From Rickettsia sp. Oklahoma-10 (GTDB taxonomy: Bacteria; Pseudomonadota; Alphaproteobacteria; Rickettsiales; Rickettsiaceae): 64,000 nt of DNA. Shown here one piece after another: positions 1-9,778 of this stretch. The notes under the pieces are model-generated. The model made no database searches. It worked only from the letters and a program-made list of their open reading frames with translations, and was not told the DNA's origin. The stretch is from the NCBI RefSeq assembly GCF_039954865.1, contig NZ_CP157197.1, positions 141,501 through 205,500 on the forward strand, in the 5' to 3' direction. Position numbers and translations under genes: made by a program. Within the stretch, counting starts at the first letter, position 1. The number at the start of each line of letters is the position of its first letter.

Positions 1-345
1 TCATTATCACCTGTCACAATTTAAGTGTGTAGCAAGTACTACACTTTTAAGACCTGAGCCGCATACTTTATTAATCACATAGCCCGGCACTTCTTTCGTT
101 ATTCCTGCATGAACCGGAGTTTGCCTTGCCAGATTCTGCACGCTACCACCCTACCACCACCTGTTATTATTTGTTCAAGTATTACTTCATTTACTAAAGC
201 AGGATCGATTTTGCTGTTTTCTATCATGTCTTTCATTAAATGAGCAGCAAGCATAGGTGCTGCAGTTACTAAAGCTACCTATAAACGCACCGAAAGCTAT
301 CCTTTTCGCATGGGTTATATAAACTATGTTGTATCATGGTATATA
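1..345 (-). pseudogene. acetyl-CoA acetyltransferase (thiolase) remnant, N-terminal part
   Basis: Translating the minus strand across shifting frames gives a thiolase N-terminus: VTAAPMLAAHLMKDMIE, then IDPALVNEVILEQ, then after a frameshift [19 protein letters not shown] and [14 protein letters not shown]. The last stretch still holds the family's nucleophilic cysteine (CGSGL). A few codons later the reading frame ends at TGA near the window edge, and the start region is also out of frame, so this is a dead gene rather than a partial live one. Thiolases of this type condense two acetyl-CoA. The remnant reaches the left edge, so more of it may lie outside. The family call is confident from the motifs; the original substrate is unknown. 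Confidence 0.75.
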
Positions 346-877
346 CTCCTTAAATAACTTATCTAATTTATATTGTGTCCGCTTTGTACAAGCTTAGAAC
401 GTTTAATAATTTTACAATGGAAGATTTAGGCACTATTACATTTGTAACTATTGTAAGGTTACCACCGATGCAATGAATTATTAAATTAATTTCTTTAATT
501 TTAAACTGATCTATTACATTATCGTATGTACGTCATCTAGTCAGTTATTTAGGCTCTTGCATCTCTAACCAATCTATTAATTATAGACTGTGCCATAATT
601 TCTTAAATTTTCTATGAAGATTTTATCACGAGCTAGAAAAAATATTGCAGCTGCGTTGAAGATAGAAATGATGATTACGAATATTTTATTATGCACATTG
701 GTAAATCGATTTGTCATCCCATAACATGAATTGGTTGAACAATCAATTACTCAGTTTGCATTACTATTTTAACAGATTTTAAATATTAATTACCAAGCTT
801 ATGTGTCTTTGTATTATTATAGATAAAAATATTCCTGCAGTTTATTACTATCTAGCATTGGGCATTATTAGTAATTC
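346..877. other. non-coding stretch, no recognisable gene
   Basis: No open frame of useful length and no family motif is visible on either strand. A short plus-strand run near 615-720 reads as a plausible peptide but ends quickly and resembles nothing I recognise. It is probably decayed coding DNA between the thiolase remnant and tlc5. Confidence 0.5.
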
Positions 878-906
878 TTGACAAAAGGCTAAATATATTG
901 TATAAG
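878..906 (+). promoter_or_regulatory. sigma70-type promoter for tlc5
   Basis: TTGACA at 878-883 and TATAAG at 901-906 are separated by exactly 17 bases, close to consensus. The start codon of tlc5 lies about 105 bases downstream, so the transcript would have a long leader. The leader holds a small hairpin at about 913-925 and a weak stem followed by a run of ten T near 975-1000, which looks like an attenuator; that part is inference. Confidence 0.65.
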
Positions 907-1013
907 TTCAAGACCTTTAGAAGGTAATAACAGTGCTCTAAAGTTTTAGGGGAAGTATCTTTTCATAAAATCTTGAAGTGCTTAAGTTTTTTTTTTGTCC
1001 TTAGGGATGTATA

Positions 1014-2513
1014 ATGCTAAGTACCTCATCACGATCGTTTAAAAGCAAATTTAGAGCAGCATTTTGGCCTGTGCATAGTTACGAACTTGGCAAGTTTATC
1101 CCGATGAGCACATTAATGTTTTGTATTTTATTTAATCAAAATGTTTTACGAATCTTAAAAGATAGTATTTTAATCTCTGAGATTAGTGCAGAAATAGCAG
1201 GTTTTGCTAAAGTTTATTGTGTTACACCTGCTGCTGTTTTATTCGTAATTATTTATGCTAAAACAATTAATCACCTTACTTTTGAAAAGATATTTTATTA
1301 TTTAAGTGCATTTTTCATCAGCTTGTTTGTTTTATTTGCTTTCGCTATTTATCCTAATATCCATATTTTCCATATACAGCCGGATAACTTAGCTGACTGG
1401 ATGGAGCGTTATCCTCATTTTAAGTGGTATATATCACTAGTAGGTCATTGGGGCTATATATTATATTATAGTCTTGCCGAGCTTTGGCCTAATATTTTTT
1501 ACGTATTATTATTTTGGCAGTTTGCTAATGAACTTACTACTACTGAAGAAGCAAAAAGATTCTATACTCTTTTTTCGTTATTTGGCAACTCTTCTTTAAT
1601 ATTAGTCGGCTTTTTAATGATGAATCTATCATCGGAAGATACGATTATTAAAAAGTTTATGAGTATTTCGGATAGTAAAATCACTTTAGTTCAAGTATCC
1701 ACAACAATTGTTGCAATTGTTGCTATTATTTGTTGTATGCTAGTCAGGTTTATTAGTAAAAATGTTTTGACTAACCCATTATTTTACACTAAAGCAAAAA
1801 GCAGCAGATCAACTTCAGAACGTATGGGATTAATTAAGAGCTTTAAGTATATTACAAAATCAAAATATTTATGGCTACTTTTAATTTGTTCTGCAACTTT
1901 TGGTTTCGCTATCAACTTAGTTGAAGCCGTATGGAAAGCAAAAATCAAGGAGTTATATCCAACCGTAAATACTTACGCTGAATTTAACAGTCTGTATATA
2001 CTTTGGACAGGCATTGCAATAATGGTTATGACTATCATCGGTAATAATGTAATGCGTATGCATAATTGGTTTGTAGCGGCAGTAATTTCACCGATTATAA
2101 TAATGGTGACCGGCGTTTTGTTCTTTGCACTCATAGTATTTGATAAACAAATTTTATCATTATTTGACGGAGCAATTTTAATGTCGCCTCTTGCTCTTGC
2201 CGTTTCGATCGGCGGCATTCAAAATATTTTAGCTAAAGGTACTAAATATTCTATATGGGATACTTCAAGAGAAATGTTATACATCCCACTTGATGAAGAA
2301 CTTAAAACTAAAGGCAAAGCTGCTGTTGATGTGATAAGCGCGAAAGTCGGCAAATCCTCTAGCGGTCTTGTACAATCTATTATTTTTACCTTAGTTCCAA
2401 CCGCTACTTTTACCTCAATCTCACCAATTTTAATGGTAGTGTTTACTTTTGTATGCTTAGCGTGGATTTATGCAGTAAGGAAAATATATTTTGAGTATCA
2501 AAAAATAGCATAA
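1014..2513 (+). CDS. tlc5: nucleotide translocase of the ATP/ADP carrier family (Tlc5)
   Basis: This is an inner-membrane nucleotide transporter of the Tlc family, by which rickettsiae and chlamydiae take nucleotides from the host cell. The 499-residue length, about twelve hydrophobic segments, and landmarks such as the N-terminal ELGKFIP, the LRILKDSIL segment with its charged residues, and the WDTSREMLYIPLD motif near residue 415 are typical. By similarity to the Rickettsia paralogues I remember, it matches Tlc5, which has been characterised as a guanine-nucleotide exchanger in R. prowazekii rather than as the ATP/ADP exchanger Tlc1. It has its own strong promoter about 105 bases upstream and stands alone between a thiolase remnant and repeat-rich DNA. 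Paralogue assignment is from memory; family assignment is certain. Confidence 0.92.
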   Translation: MLSTSSRSFKSKFRAAFWPVHSYELGKFIPMSTLMFCILFNQNVLRILKDSILISEISAEIAGFAKVYCVTPAAVLFVIIYAKTINHLTFEKIFYYLSAFFISLFVLFAFAIYPNIHIFHIQPDNLADWMERYPHFKWYISLVGHWGYILYYSLAELWPNIFYVLLFWQFANELTTTEEAKRFYTLFSLFGNSSLILVGFLMMNLSSEDTIIKKFMSISDSKITLVQVSTTIVAIVAIICCMLVRFISKNVLTNPLFYTKAKSSRSTSERMGLIKSFKYITKSKYLWLLLICSATFGFAINLVEAVWKAKIKELYPTVNTYAEFNSLYILWTGIAIMVMTIIGNNVMRMHNWFVAAVISPIIIMVTGVLFFALIVFDKQILSLFDGAILMSPLALAVSIGGIQNILAKGTKYSIWDTSREMLYIPLDEELKTKGKAAVDVISAKVGKSSSGLVQSIIFTLVPTATFTSISPILMVVFTFVCLAWIYAVRKIYFEYQKIA

Positions 2514-2521
2514 AATAAATT

Positions 2522-2630
2522 ATTGTCACCCCGTGACTTTGATCACAGGTCCAGTATGAATACTAAAATTATTAATATTTAAAGTTAATTTCTAGATACT
2601 GTGGTTAAGCCACAGTATCATATATAGAAC
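2522..2630. repeat. RPE-like palindromic repeat downstream of tlc5
   Basis: The segment begins TTGTCACCCCGTGACTTTGAT and later carries GATACTGTGGTTAAGCCACAGTATC, an 11-bp stem. The same words (tactgtggtcaagccacggtat, tgatcatggggt) recur at 7355-7437, 24653-24845, 50470-50615 and 58325-58540. The rest of the 2514-3028 gap (2630-3028) shows no gene; short plus-strand peptides near 2880-2990 are too small and broken to name. Confidence 0.6.
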
Positions 2631-3028
2631 TTTTTATAAACTATGCTGTAATAATGGAATATTCTAGCCCAATACCTTATTTTAATAATCAGAACAGTTA
2701 AACCATTTACATTCGATTCATTATTTTTTATAAAATTATAATTATTTACTGTTTTTAGTAAAAATCGACATTATAAATGATATAGTAAAAGATAATATAA
2801 AAACCCCTTGTTAGATATAAGCTTGCATTAGTAAGTAGGAGCATATGTTGTTGGAATTTATATAGTTAGTACTTAATCCACCTTCGAAATTTGCTATAGC
2901 ATGTGCTGCAGTAATAATGGGTCATTGGCTGCAATAAAATATGAGAAACATGTTTATAATTATAAATATGGACCAATACCCTAGAAGAACTAATTGGGAA
3001 AGTAGAATATAACACAGGAGTATAATAA

Positions 3029-3925
3029 TTAAATATAATCACTATTCAAACCATTCTTTAGTCTAATTTTAACTTGCTTTAAAGAGCGAGGAGTGGCATC
3101 CGTAACTTCAATTTCAATATTTTCTGAAATATTTATTTTAGTACCGATAGCAGGCACACTACCGACTCTAGTTAGAACTAATCCACCTATCGTATCAAAC
3201 TCATTATCATTTTTTAGCTTTTCTCCTATTATTTCTTCAAGCACTTCTACTTCAACACGTGCATTTGAAATAATTGTTGAGTTATTAATAACCTTAAAAT
3301 TATCGCTATCTAACTGTTGATCATGTTCATCATCAATTCGTCCTACTATTTCCTCTATAAGATCTTCAATAGTAACCAAACCATCAGTACCGCCGTACTC
3401 ATCAACAACTATTGCAATATGTGTTCTCTCACGACGCATTTTTGCTAACAAATCTAATAATTTCATAGAAGGAGCTGCAATTATATGCTTACGTATAAGC
3501 TTTTTTAAACGACCATTTTGCTTTGTAGCCAATGCTTTAAATAAATCCTTAATATGTATAAATCCTACTACATTATCCAAAGTACCATCATATATAAGAG
3601 TTCGTGTATGAGGGACTTCTAACTTAATAGACTCACTTAATTCTTCTAGATTTGTAGTTAATTTTATTGCCGCAATATCAGAACGTGGTACCATTATATC
3701 TTCAATGGTCTTATCTTCTAACTTCATTAAATTAGCTAAAATATCACACTCGTCTAAAGTCATTTTTTGGCTATTAATTTTAATACGTTTTATGACACCA
3801 AAAAAATTATCGGGTGTTTTTGTTTCTCTAAAAAAATTTTTTATCGAAGAGAATAATTTTGTAAAAATTAACTTACTATTGTAATTGTCTTTAATAGAAT
3901 CTTCTTTTTTCGAAGATTTTAACAT
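3029..3925 (-). CDS. tlyC: haemolysin C homologue TlyC (CorC/HlyC family, CBS pair)
   Basis: The 298-residue protein has an N-terminal charged region, a CBS-domain pair ([13 protein letters not shown] near residue 80; [17 protein letters not shown] near 115; [23 protein letters not shown] near 175-195) and a C-terminal CorC/HlyC transporter-associated domain ([14 protein letters not shown]). It lacks the membrane-spanning DUF21 domain of longer homologues. In Rickettsia, TlyC has haemolytic activity when expressed in other bacteria and has been linked to escape from the phagosome; in other bacteria CorC is tied to magnesium and cobalt export, so the true role remains open. It lies 16 bases downstream of ybeY on the same strand, an arrangement (ybeY-corC) common in proteobacteria, which suggests one transcript. 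Confidence 0.93.
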   Translation of the reverse strand: MLKSSKKEDSIKDNYNSKLIFTKLFSSIKNFFRETKTPDNFFGVIKRIKINSQKMTLDECDILANLMKLEDKTIEDIMVPRSDIAAIKLTTNLEELSESIKLEVPHTRTLIYDGTLDNVVGFIHIKDLFKALATKQNGRLKKLIRKHIIAAPSMKLLDLLAKMRRERTHIAIVVDEYGGTDGLVTIEDLIEEIVGRIDDEHDQQLDSDNFKVINNSTIISNARVEVEVLEEIIGEKLKNDNEFDTIGGLVLTRVGSVPAIGTKINISENIEIEVTDATPRSLKQVKIRLKNGLNSDYI

Positions 3926-3941
3926 AAAATTTTTTATTTAG

Positions 3942-4460
3942 TTAATAAGGGGAAGAAATACCGAAATATGATAATATTTCAATTTCTAGATTTTCCATAA
4001 TATTTGCTTCTGTATCATTTTGATGATCGAACCCAATTAAATGTAAAATACTATGTATTAAAAGATGAATAAAATGATCTTCAGAAGTTTTTTGTTGCTC
4101 GTATGACTCATTATATATTACCTCATAACAAAATGCTATATCACCTAAATGCATATAATCATAGTCAATTAACAATTCAAGTTTAGGACTAACATTACTA
4201 AAACGTAAATTTAGCCAACTTAATTCGTTGCTTGGAAAAGAAAGAACGTTAGTAGCTTTTTCTATATTACGAAATTGCTTGTTTAAGGTCAATATTTCTG
4301 CAGCATTTGTAAGTAAAATTGATAATTCAAATTGTTTTATTTTACTAAAATTATCAAATCGCAATAAAACATTTTGAGCGATTTTTTTAATTAATGCTTT
4401 ATTTATTTGTTTATGCTCACTCCATTTGTCATAATTCCTTATAATTTCTACATTTATCAT
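3942..4460 (-). CDS. ybeY: endoribonuclease YbeY (rRNA maturation and quality control)
   Basis: YbeY is a single-domain metal-dependent RNase involved in 16S rRNA 3'-end maturation and 70S quality control. The signature H-x3-H-x5-H metal site is seen near residues 130-140 ([11 protein letters not shown]), preceded by the conserved [10 protein letters not shown] block near residue 70 and LGDIAFC near residue 105. The length, 172 residues, is normal for the family. It heads a two-gene leftward unit with tlyC. The start ATG at 4460 is the only reasonable one; the next upstream bases are repeat DNA. Confidence 0.93.
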   Translation of the reverse strand: MINVEIIRNYDKWSEHKQINKALIKKIAQNVLLRFDNFSKIKQFELSILLTNAAEILTLNKQFRNIEKATNVLSFPSNELSWLNLRFSNVSPKLELLIDYDYMHLGDIAFCYEVIYNESYEQQKTSEDHFIHLLIHSILHLIGFDHQNDTEANIMENLEIEILSYFGISSPY

Positions 4461-4486
4461 TTTCTTATATTTTAAGCATTGTTATG

Positions 4487-4545
4487 CAACTCTTTCATTC
4501 CAACGAAAGCAGGATTCTAGGAAAACATATAAAAACTTGTTTTTA
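4487..4545. repeat. RPE-like fragment
   Basis: This short segment contains the words cattccaacgaaagcagga and catataaaaacttgttttta, close to the arms of the larger palindrome at 46713-46841 (gcaaaagcaggaatcca and the catataaaaac hairpin). It fills most of the gap between lipA and ybeY. Confidence 0.5.
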
Positions 4546-4557
4546 TAATCATATATC

Positions 4558-5448
4558 TTAAGATACCAGTTGTTGCCGGTAATTTTCTTTTAATTTTTGA
4601 AAATCTTCTTCAGCATGATATGAAGAACGAGTTAACGGGCTTGCAGAAACCATTAAGAATCCTTTCGTTCTTGCTACTCGCTCTAGATATTTAAACTCTT
4701 CGGGAGTAACATATTTTGCGACCTCGGCATGATCTTTGGTAGGTTGCAGATACTGCCCAATAGTTAGAAAATCGACCTTTGCTTCTCTTAAATCATCCAT
4801 AACTTGTATTACTTCACTTATTTCTTCACCAAAACCTACCATCATGCCAGATTTTGTAAAAATTTCAGGAGATAATTTTTTAATATTATGAAGTAAGCTT
4901 AAAGAGTTATAATATCTAGCTCCCGGTCTAATCGTTTTGTATAAAGATGGTACTGTTTCAACATTATGATTAAAAACATCAGGCTTTGAATTAACTATTA
5001 TTTCAGCCGCCCCTTCTTTTCTTAAAAAATCGGGAGTGAGAATCTCAATAGTAGTATTTGGTGATGATTTTCTAATTTCATTAATACACTCCGCAAAGTG
5101 CGACGCTCCACCATCTTCAAGATCATCACGATCAACCGAAGTAATTACTACATGGTTCAGATTTAATTTCTGCACTGCTTCAGCAAGCCTTTGAGGTTCG
5201 TGCGGATCAAGCAAATCAGGTCTACCTGTTTTGACATTACAAAAACTGCAAGCTCTAGTACAAACCGAGCCTAAAATCATCACAGTTGCATGTTTTTTTG
5301 ACCAACATTCACCGATATTAGGACAAGCTGCTGCCTCACACACAGTATTTAATCTCAGATTCTGTATTAAATCTTTTGTATTATAATACTCTGCAGAATT
5401 AGGAGCTTTTACTTTTATCCAATCAGGTCGTTTATTTAAATTAGCCAT
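4558..5448 (-). CDS. lipA: lipoyl synthase LipA
   Basis: LipA is a radical-SAM enzyme that inserts two sulfur atoms into the octanoyl group on lipoyl domains of 2-oxoacid dehydrogenases. Both iron-sulfur motifs are visible: the auxiliary-cluster cysteines [12 protein letters not shown] near residues 37-48 and the radical-SAM CTRACSFC near 63-70. The C-terminal SSYHAEE with its conserved serine (RSSY) is present. At 296 residues it is full length. Its first 8 bases overlap the end of glyA on the same strand, so translational coupling is likely. Confidence 0.97.
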   Translation of the reverse strand: MANLNKRPDWIKVKAPNSAEYYNTKDLIQNLRLNTVCEAAACPNIGECWSKKHATVMILGSVCTRACSFCNVKTGRPDLLDPHEPQRLAEAVQKLNLNHVVITSVDRDDLEDGGASHFAECINEIRKSSPNTTIEILTPDFLRKEGAAEIIVNSKPDVFNHNVETVPSLYKTIRPGARYYNSLSLLHNIKKLSPEIFTKSGMMVGFGEEISEVIQVMDDLREAKVDFLTIGQYLQPTKDHAEVAKYVTPEEFKYLERVARTKGFLMVSASPLTRSSYHAEEDFQKLKENYRQQLVS

Positions 5449-6703
5449 AGAAAGGGAATAATTTAATTAATTGTGTCACTTTAGTTAATATTTTCTGCTC
5501 AACCTTACTATTATCTTCATTATTTTTTAAACCGTCTAAAATATCTGCTATCATATGAGCGACTAATACAAACTCCTTTTCTTTAAACCCTCTAGTAGTG
5601 CATGCGGGAGTACCAAGCCGAATACCTGAAGTGATAAAAGGTGAAGTTTCATCAAACGGAATAGTATTTTTATTGCATGTAATACCTGCTCTCTCTAAAG
5701 AATTTGCAGCAAGCTTACCCGTGATTTTGTCTTTACGCAAATCCACTAAAACAATATGATTGTCGGTACCACCTGTTAATATATTATATCCTCTTTCTTG
5801 TAAGACACGTGCTAAAGCTTTAGCGTTACTTATCACTTGGTGAATATAACTTTTATATTCAGGCTGTAATGCTTCTTGAAAAGCTACGGCTTTTGCAGCT
5901 ATAACATGCATTAACGGTCCACCCTGCAATCCCGGAAATAATGCAGAATTTACCTTTTTTCCGATCCATTCGTTGTTAGACAAAATTAAACCACCTCTTG
6001 GACCTCGCAGTGTTTTATGAGTAGTAGAGGTAACAATATGTGCAAAGGCAAGTGGGCTTTGATGCTCACCTGTGGCAACTAATCCTGCAATATGAGCAAT
6101 ATCTGCCATGACATATGCTCCAACTTTATCTGCAATTTCTTTAAATTTTGCAAAATCAATATTACGAGGATAAGCAGAAAAACCTGTTATAAGTAATTTT
6201 GGCTTATGTAAATAAGCTAACCTCTCAATTTCATTATAATCAATTAAATAAGTCTCTTTATTTAAGCTATAAGAAACAGCATTAAACCATTTACCGGACA
6301 TATTAGGGGATGCACCATGCGTTAAATGTCCTCCACTATCTAAGGACATACCAAGAATTGTATCCCCAGGCTGTAACAAAGCAAGATACACAGCTTGGTT
6401 TGCTTGTGAGCCTGAATGAGGTTGCACATTTGCATATTTACAATTAAATAATTTCTTTGCTCGCTCTATAGCTAAGTTTTCAGCTTTATCGATTACCTCA
6501 CAACCATTATAGAAACGCTGACTCGGATACCCTTCTGCATATTTATTAGTTAAAACCGACCCTTGAGCTTCAAGAACTGCAGGACTTATGAAATTCTCTG
6601 ATGCAATAAGCTCGATTACACTACTTTGACGTATCTTTTCATGCTTTATTATTTCATCAATGTCTTTATCTATTTCATATAAATTATTATTAAAAATATT
6701 CAT
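5441..6703 (-). CDS. glyA: serine hydroxymethyltransferase GlyA
   Basis: This PLP enzyme interconverts serine and glycine and charges tetrahydrofolate with one carbon. The PLP-binding lysine sits in [13 protein letters not shown] near residue 230; the N-terminal [12 protein letters not shown] and the [15 protein letters not shown] block near residue 55 are diagnostic. The length of 420 residues is normal. It overlaps lipA by 8 bases downstream and lies 6 bases after the esterase gene, so the three form a probable leftward operon esterase-glyA-lipA. Confidence 0.98.
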   Translation of the reverse strand: MNIFNNNLYEIDKDIDEIIKHEKIRQSSVIELIASENFISPAVLEAQGSVLTNKYAEGYPSQRFYNGCEVIDKAENLAIERAKKLFNCKYANVQPHSGSQANQAVYLALLQPGDTILGMSLDSGGHLTHGASPNMSGKWFNAVSYSLNKETYLIDYNEIERLAYLHKPKLLITGFSAYPRNIDFAKFKEIADKVGAYVMADIAHIAGLVATGEHQSPLAFAHIVTSTTHKTLRGPRGGLILSNNEWIGKKVNSALFPGLQGGPLMHVIAAKAVAFQEALQPEYKSYIHQVISNAKALARVLQERGYNILTGGTDNHIVLVDLRKDKITGKLAANSLERAGITCNKNTIPFDETSPFITSGIRLGTPACTTRGFKEKEFVLVAHMIADILDGLKNNEDNSKVEQKILTKVTQLIKLFPFYG

Positions 6704-6709
6704 TTATCC

Positions 6710-7345
6710 TCATGTGTTATTTATAAAATGCAGTGCAATTTCAAGCCCCCGCCCATCTATTGAATGAGCAAGAGAAGTTAATTTATGTCCACTATGAGAT
6801 ATATGCAACTTAGATAAATAGTTTAAAGCATTATCCATTTCACTAATACTCACCACATCGTCAAGCTCCCCATGAATCAAGCATATAGGAGTAAGCTTAT
6901 TATTAACTTTAGTCGGCGGAATTAATGCCCCTGAAAAACCTATAGTACAGAAAAACGGCTCTTGCTGAATCAGAGTTAAATATAAACCAATCATCGTGCC
7001 TTGGGAAAAACCAATAATGATAGTATCTTTGTTAGTTAGATTTAGCTCCTCTTGCTTTTGCTTTATTATATCCTCAAGAAGTTTAACATTACTTGCAATC
7101 AATCTAACTATAATATACGGACTACGATCTTGTAGGCTAAACCATTGCCTACCATATGGTGCCATATCGTAAGGCTGGATTCCATGAGGTGCAATAAAAT
7201 TACAATCAGGTAAATCATTCTTAATATAAGGGACTAACCCTATTAAATCATGCCCGTCTGAGCCGAGACCATGCAGTAATACTACTAGCTTTTTTGGTGG
7301 CTGCTGGATACTTGTTACTTCAGGATATTCTAAATATTTGCTCAT
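6710..7345 (-). CDS. carboxylesterase / phospholipase-type alpha/beta hydrolase (YpfH-like)
   Basis: The 211-residue protein is an alpha/beta hydrolase of the phospholipase/carboxylesterase family. Visible are [14 protein letters not shown] near residue 25 (oxyanion region), the nucleophile elbow GFSQGTMI near residue 113, the aspartate of [11 protein letters not shown] near 160, and a histidine in LAHSIDGRG near 195, which completes a Ser-Asp-His triad. Such enzymes hydrolyse short-chain esters or lysophospholipids; the natural substrate here cannot be told. It is the first gene of the cluster with glyA and lipA, 6 bases upstream of glyA. Confidence 0.88.
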   Translation of the reverse strand: MSKYLEYPEVTSIQQPPKKLVVLLHGLGSDGHDLIGLVPYIKNDLPDCNFIAPHGIQPYDMAPYGRQWFSLQDRSPYIIVRLIASNVKLLEDIIKQKQEELNLTNKDTIIIGFSQGTMIGLYLTLIQQEPFFCTIGFSGALIPPTKVNNKLTPICLIHGELDDVVSISEMDNALNYLSKLHISHSGHKLTSLAHSIDGRGLEIALHFINNT

Positions 7346-7354
7346 GTTTTTTCA

Positions 7355-7437
7355 CAGATTGTCACCCAACAACTTAATCGTGGGATCTAGTTAATAAATA
7401 TTTTTCCCGTAGTTAAGCCACAGGATAACAGCGACAA
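7355..7437. repeat. RPE-like repeat between grxD and the esterase gene
   Basis: The segment reads attgtcacccaacaacttaa then aagccacaggataacagcgacaa, matching the ends of the repeat at 2522-2630 in the same order. It separates two genes transcribed in the same direction and may place them on separate transcripts. Confidence 0.5.
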
Positions 7438-7439
7438 CA

Positions 7440-7766
7440 TTACCTCTTCAATATCTTCTCAAGCTCACCATTATTGTATAGCTCTGTTGCAATATCACAC
7501 CCACCGACTAATTCACCATCAATATATAACTGTGGGAATGTTGGCCAATCACTAAACTTCTTTAAATATTCACGCAACTCCGGATCAGCAAGCACATTAA
7601 TATCACGAAATTCTACATCTAATTTATTTAACATATCAACTACTTTAGCAGAAAAGCCACACATTGGGGTTTCCTTAGTACCTTTCATGAACAACACTAC
7701 TTTATTATTTTTTACTTCATTTTCTATAAATTCACAATTTTTATTTTCTAGCATTTTAAGACTCAA
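7440..7766 (-). CDS. grxD: monothiol glutaredoxin (Grx4/GrxD type)
   Basis: The CGFS active site of monothiol glutaredoxins is present (TPMCGFSAKVV near residue 33), along with the glutathione-binding WPTFPQLYI and GGCDI motifs. At 108 residues it is a single glutaredoxin domain. These proteins bind a [2Fe-2S] cluster with glutathione and help deliver clusters to target proteins. Its leader is one arm of a perfect 52-bp inverted repeat shared with the divergent nth gene. Confidence 0.95.
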   Translation of the reverse strand: MSLKMLENKNCEFIENEVKNNKVVLFMKGTKETPMCGFSAKVVDMLNKLDVEFRDINVLADPELREYLKKFSDWPTFPQLYIDGELVGGCDIATELYNNGELEKILKR

Positions 7767-7775
7767 TAATTTATC

Positions 7776-7925
7776 TTTTAGGTTTTGTGAGAATTTCTAA
7801 TTGATTTACTATTTTAAGATATTTTTTAGCAAAAATTAATAACCCATTTCAAAAAAATCTTATAATTTGGAGCAAAAAATATCTTAAAATAGTAAATCAA
7901 TTAGAAATTCTCACAAAACCTAAAA
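7776..7925. repeat. perfect 52-bp inverted repeat between grxD and nth
   Basis: Bases 7776-7827 and 7874-7925 are exact reverse complements, separated by a 46-base loop. Each arm lies just upstream of a divergent gene, so grxD (leftward) and nth (rightward) are preceded by the same sequence, which includes a possible -10 box (TAAAAT). The arms contain no word of the other palindromic repeats in this window. It may be a duplicated promoter and leader, or a recent inverted duplication. Confidence 0.9.
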
Positions 7926-7945
7926 TACACCTTCTATAGTAAAAC

Positions 7946-8608
7946 ATGCAAGCACAAATAGTTAATAAAATTTTTGAGATTTTAAGCAAGAATAATCCAA
8001 ATCCAAAAACCGAATTAGTATATAAGAATAATTTTACCTTATTAGTAGCAGTCATATTATCTGCTCAAGCCACCGATATATCAGTCAATTTAGCAACTAA
8101 ATCTCTATTTGAAATTTACGATACACCGGAAAAAATTTTAGGCCTCGGTGAAGAAGAGTTAAAAAAATATATAAAATCTATCGGACTATTTAACAGCAAA
8201 GCAAAGAATATCATAGCATTATGTAAAATATTGATAAATGAGTATGATAATTCACTACCGAATAGCTTTAAAGAGTTAGTTAAACTACCCGGTGTCGGCA
8301 GAAAAACTGCTAATATTATACTAAATTGCTTATTTGGTATGCCAACAATAGCAGTTGATACACACGTTTTTAGAGTAGCTAAAAGGATCGGGCTTGCTCA
8401 AGGCAACACTCCTGAAGTAGTAGAAAAAGAGTTGCTGCAAATTATTGATGAGAAATGGTTAATGCATGCCCATCACTGGCTAATATTACATGGCAGATAT
8501 ATATGCAAAGCTAGAAAACCTGATTGCGATATTTGCCCTATTAAAAAGTATTGTAAGTATTATTGTAATGCAGCATTTGAAGTTGACAATGTTTTGCTTA
8601 ATTCATAA
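7946..8608 (+). CDS. nth: endonuclease III (DNA glycosylase/AP lyase)
   Basis: Nth removes oxidised pyrimidines and cleaves the abasic site. The helix-hairpin-helix with catalytic lysine is [13 protein letters not shown] near residues 112-124, the catalytic aspartate is in [11 protein letters not shown] near residue 138, and the C-terminal [4Fe-4S] loop has the C-x6-C-x2-C-x5-C spacing ([17 protein letters not shown]) near residues 187-203. The 220-residue length is normal. It is divergent from grxD and read from the second arm of the 52-bp inverted repeat. Confidence 0.97.
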   Translation: MQAQIVNKIFEILSKNNPNPKTELVYKNNFTLLVAVILSAQATDISVNLATKSLFEIYDTPEKILGLGEEELKKYIKSIGLFNSKAKNIIALCKILINEYDNSLPNSFKELVKLPGVGRKTANIILNCLFGMPTIAVDTHVFRVAKRIGLAQGNTPEVVEKELLQIIDEKWLMHAHHWLILHGRYICKARKPDCDICPIKKYCKYYCNAAFEVDNVLLNS

Positions 8609-8640
8609 TATCTAGTCTCAATTTGATAAAGGTAAAATTT

Positions 8641-8795
8641 ATGCGTTCAACACTTATAACTTCTATATTTAGTAACTGTAACAAGTGCTTGTAATACAAG
8701 GCAAAGTTGTAAGTTAAGATATAAAGCTAACTAATCAAAAACTTGAAGATTTGATAGAAAGAAATAAACCTAAAAAAGATTGCAGTTGCCATTAA
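8641..8795 (+). pseudogene. broken small lipoprotein gene
   Basis: A start at 8641 gives MRSTLITSIF; a shift to the next frame gives VTVTSACNTRQSCKLRYK with a lipobox-like cysteine; a second shift gives LTNQKLEDLIERNKPKKDC and a stop at 8795. The three pieces in order look like one short lipoprotein disrupted by two frameshifts. I cannot name a family, and the reconstruction is inference. Confidence 0.4.
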
Positions 8796-8807
8796 AAATA
8801 TACTTGT

Positions 8808-8912
8808 CGTGCTTTGTCAGATAGATTTTAAAAGCCTTTAATGTAATTCTCGCTTCTGCAGGAATAACATCAACATCATAGCAACAAAGCCTACAGCTGC
8901 TCGCAATGACAT
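8808..8912. repeat. RPE-like repeat
   Basis: The segment carries ttctcgcttctgcaggaataacatc and ends in tgctcgcaatgacata, the usual ends of the repeats seen between other genes in this window (compare 24653-24845 and 58325-58540, with tgcaggaataacata and ctggaatgacata). Confidence 0.45.
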
Positions 8913-8924
8913 AAGTAAGTTACT

Positions 8925-9755
8925 CTAATCACTCTCATTCACCAATTTATATATCTCTTTCTTACTATAAATATTTTTGAATTTTTCATAAGCAAGTTCA
9001 GTAGTGGTTTTGTTACTTAAATTTCTATTTAAACAAAATTCTATAAATTTTTCTAAATCAACTTCTTCTTTTTCTTGTAAATTTCCTGAAATCAATAATA
9101 CTATCTCACCTTTGAAAATATTTTTTTGATAAAACGCTATTATTTCATCTATATCCCCTGTTTTTATTTCTTGATACCGTTTAGTTAACTCACGAGCCAC
9201 ACATATTTCTCGGTTTCCTAGTATTTCTTTAACTACTGATAAAGTGTTTAGCAAACGAGGAACCGTTTCAAAAAAAACTAAAGTAGCCTTAAGATTTACT
9301 AACTCAGAAAAAATCTTTTTTTTACTTTCTATAGTTTTAGGTAAAAAACCATGAAATAAAAATCGATCAGTAGGAAGAGTCGATAAAGTTAGTGCAGTAA
9401 TCGGTGCAGATACCCCGGGTATTACATCTATATGACAGTTAAGCATACGCAAATCTCTACTTAACTTATACCCTGGATCGGAAATTAAAGGAGTTCCTGC
9501 ATCAGAAATTAAACTTACTATATTACCTTCTGCTATAAGACTTATAATACGTTCCCTATCTTTTTTGTCACTATGATCATTATAAATTTGTAATTTTGTA
9601 TGGATATCATATTTTGCTAGCAATTTTTGTGATATTCTAGTATCTTCACATAAGATAATATCGGAATTTTTTAAAGTTGCTATAGCACGAAGCGTTATAT
9701 CTGCAAAATTGCCTATCGGTGTTGAAACAATATATAACCCTGGTTTTAAAATCAT
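8925..9755 (-). CDS. rsmI: 16S rRNA 2'-O-ribose C1402 methyltransferase RsmI
   Basis: RsmI is a SAM-dependent tetrapyrrole-methylase-fold enzyme that methylates the ribose of C1402 in the decoding centre. Diagnostic motifs are GLYIVSTPIGNFADITLRA at the N-terminus, CEDTRISQKLL near residue 37, SLISDAGTPLISDPG near residue 80 and FFETVPRLL near 160. The length, 276 residues, is normal. It is divergent from the lipoprotein gene that starts 23 bases beyond it, the same order (rsmI next to a PBP-activator lipoprotein) that is common in proteobacteria. Confidence 0.96.
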   Translation of the reverse strand: MILKPGLYIVSTPIGNFADITLRAIATLKNSDIILCEDTRISQKLLAKYDIHTKLQIYNDHSDKKDRERIISLIAEGNIVSLISDAGTPLISDPGYKLSRDLRMLNCHIDVIPGVSAPITALTLSTLPTDRFLFHGFLPKTIESKKKIFSELVNLKATLVFFETVPRLLNTLSVVKEILGNREICVARELTKRYQEIKTGDIDEIIAFYQKNIFKGEIVLLISGNLQEKEEVDLEKFIEFCLNRNLSNKTTTELAYEKFKNIYSKKEIYKLVNESD

Positions 9756-9778
9756 AATTTTTAAATTTTAAGTAAATT

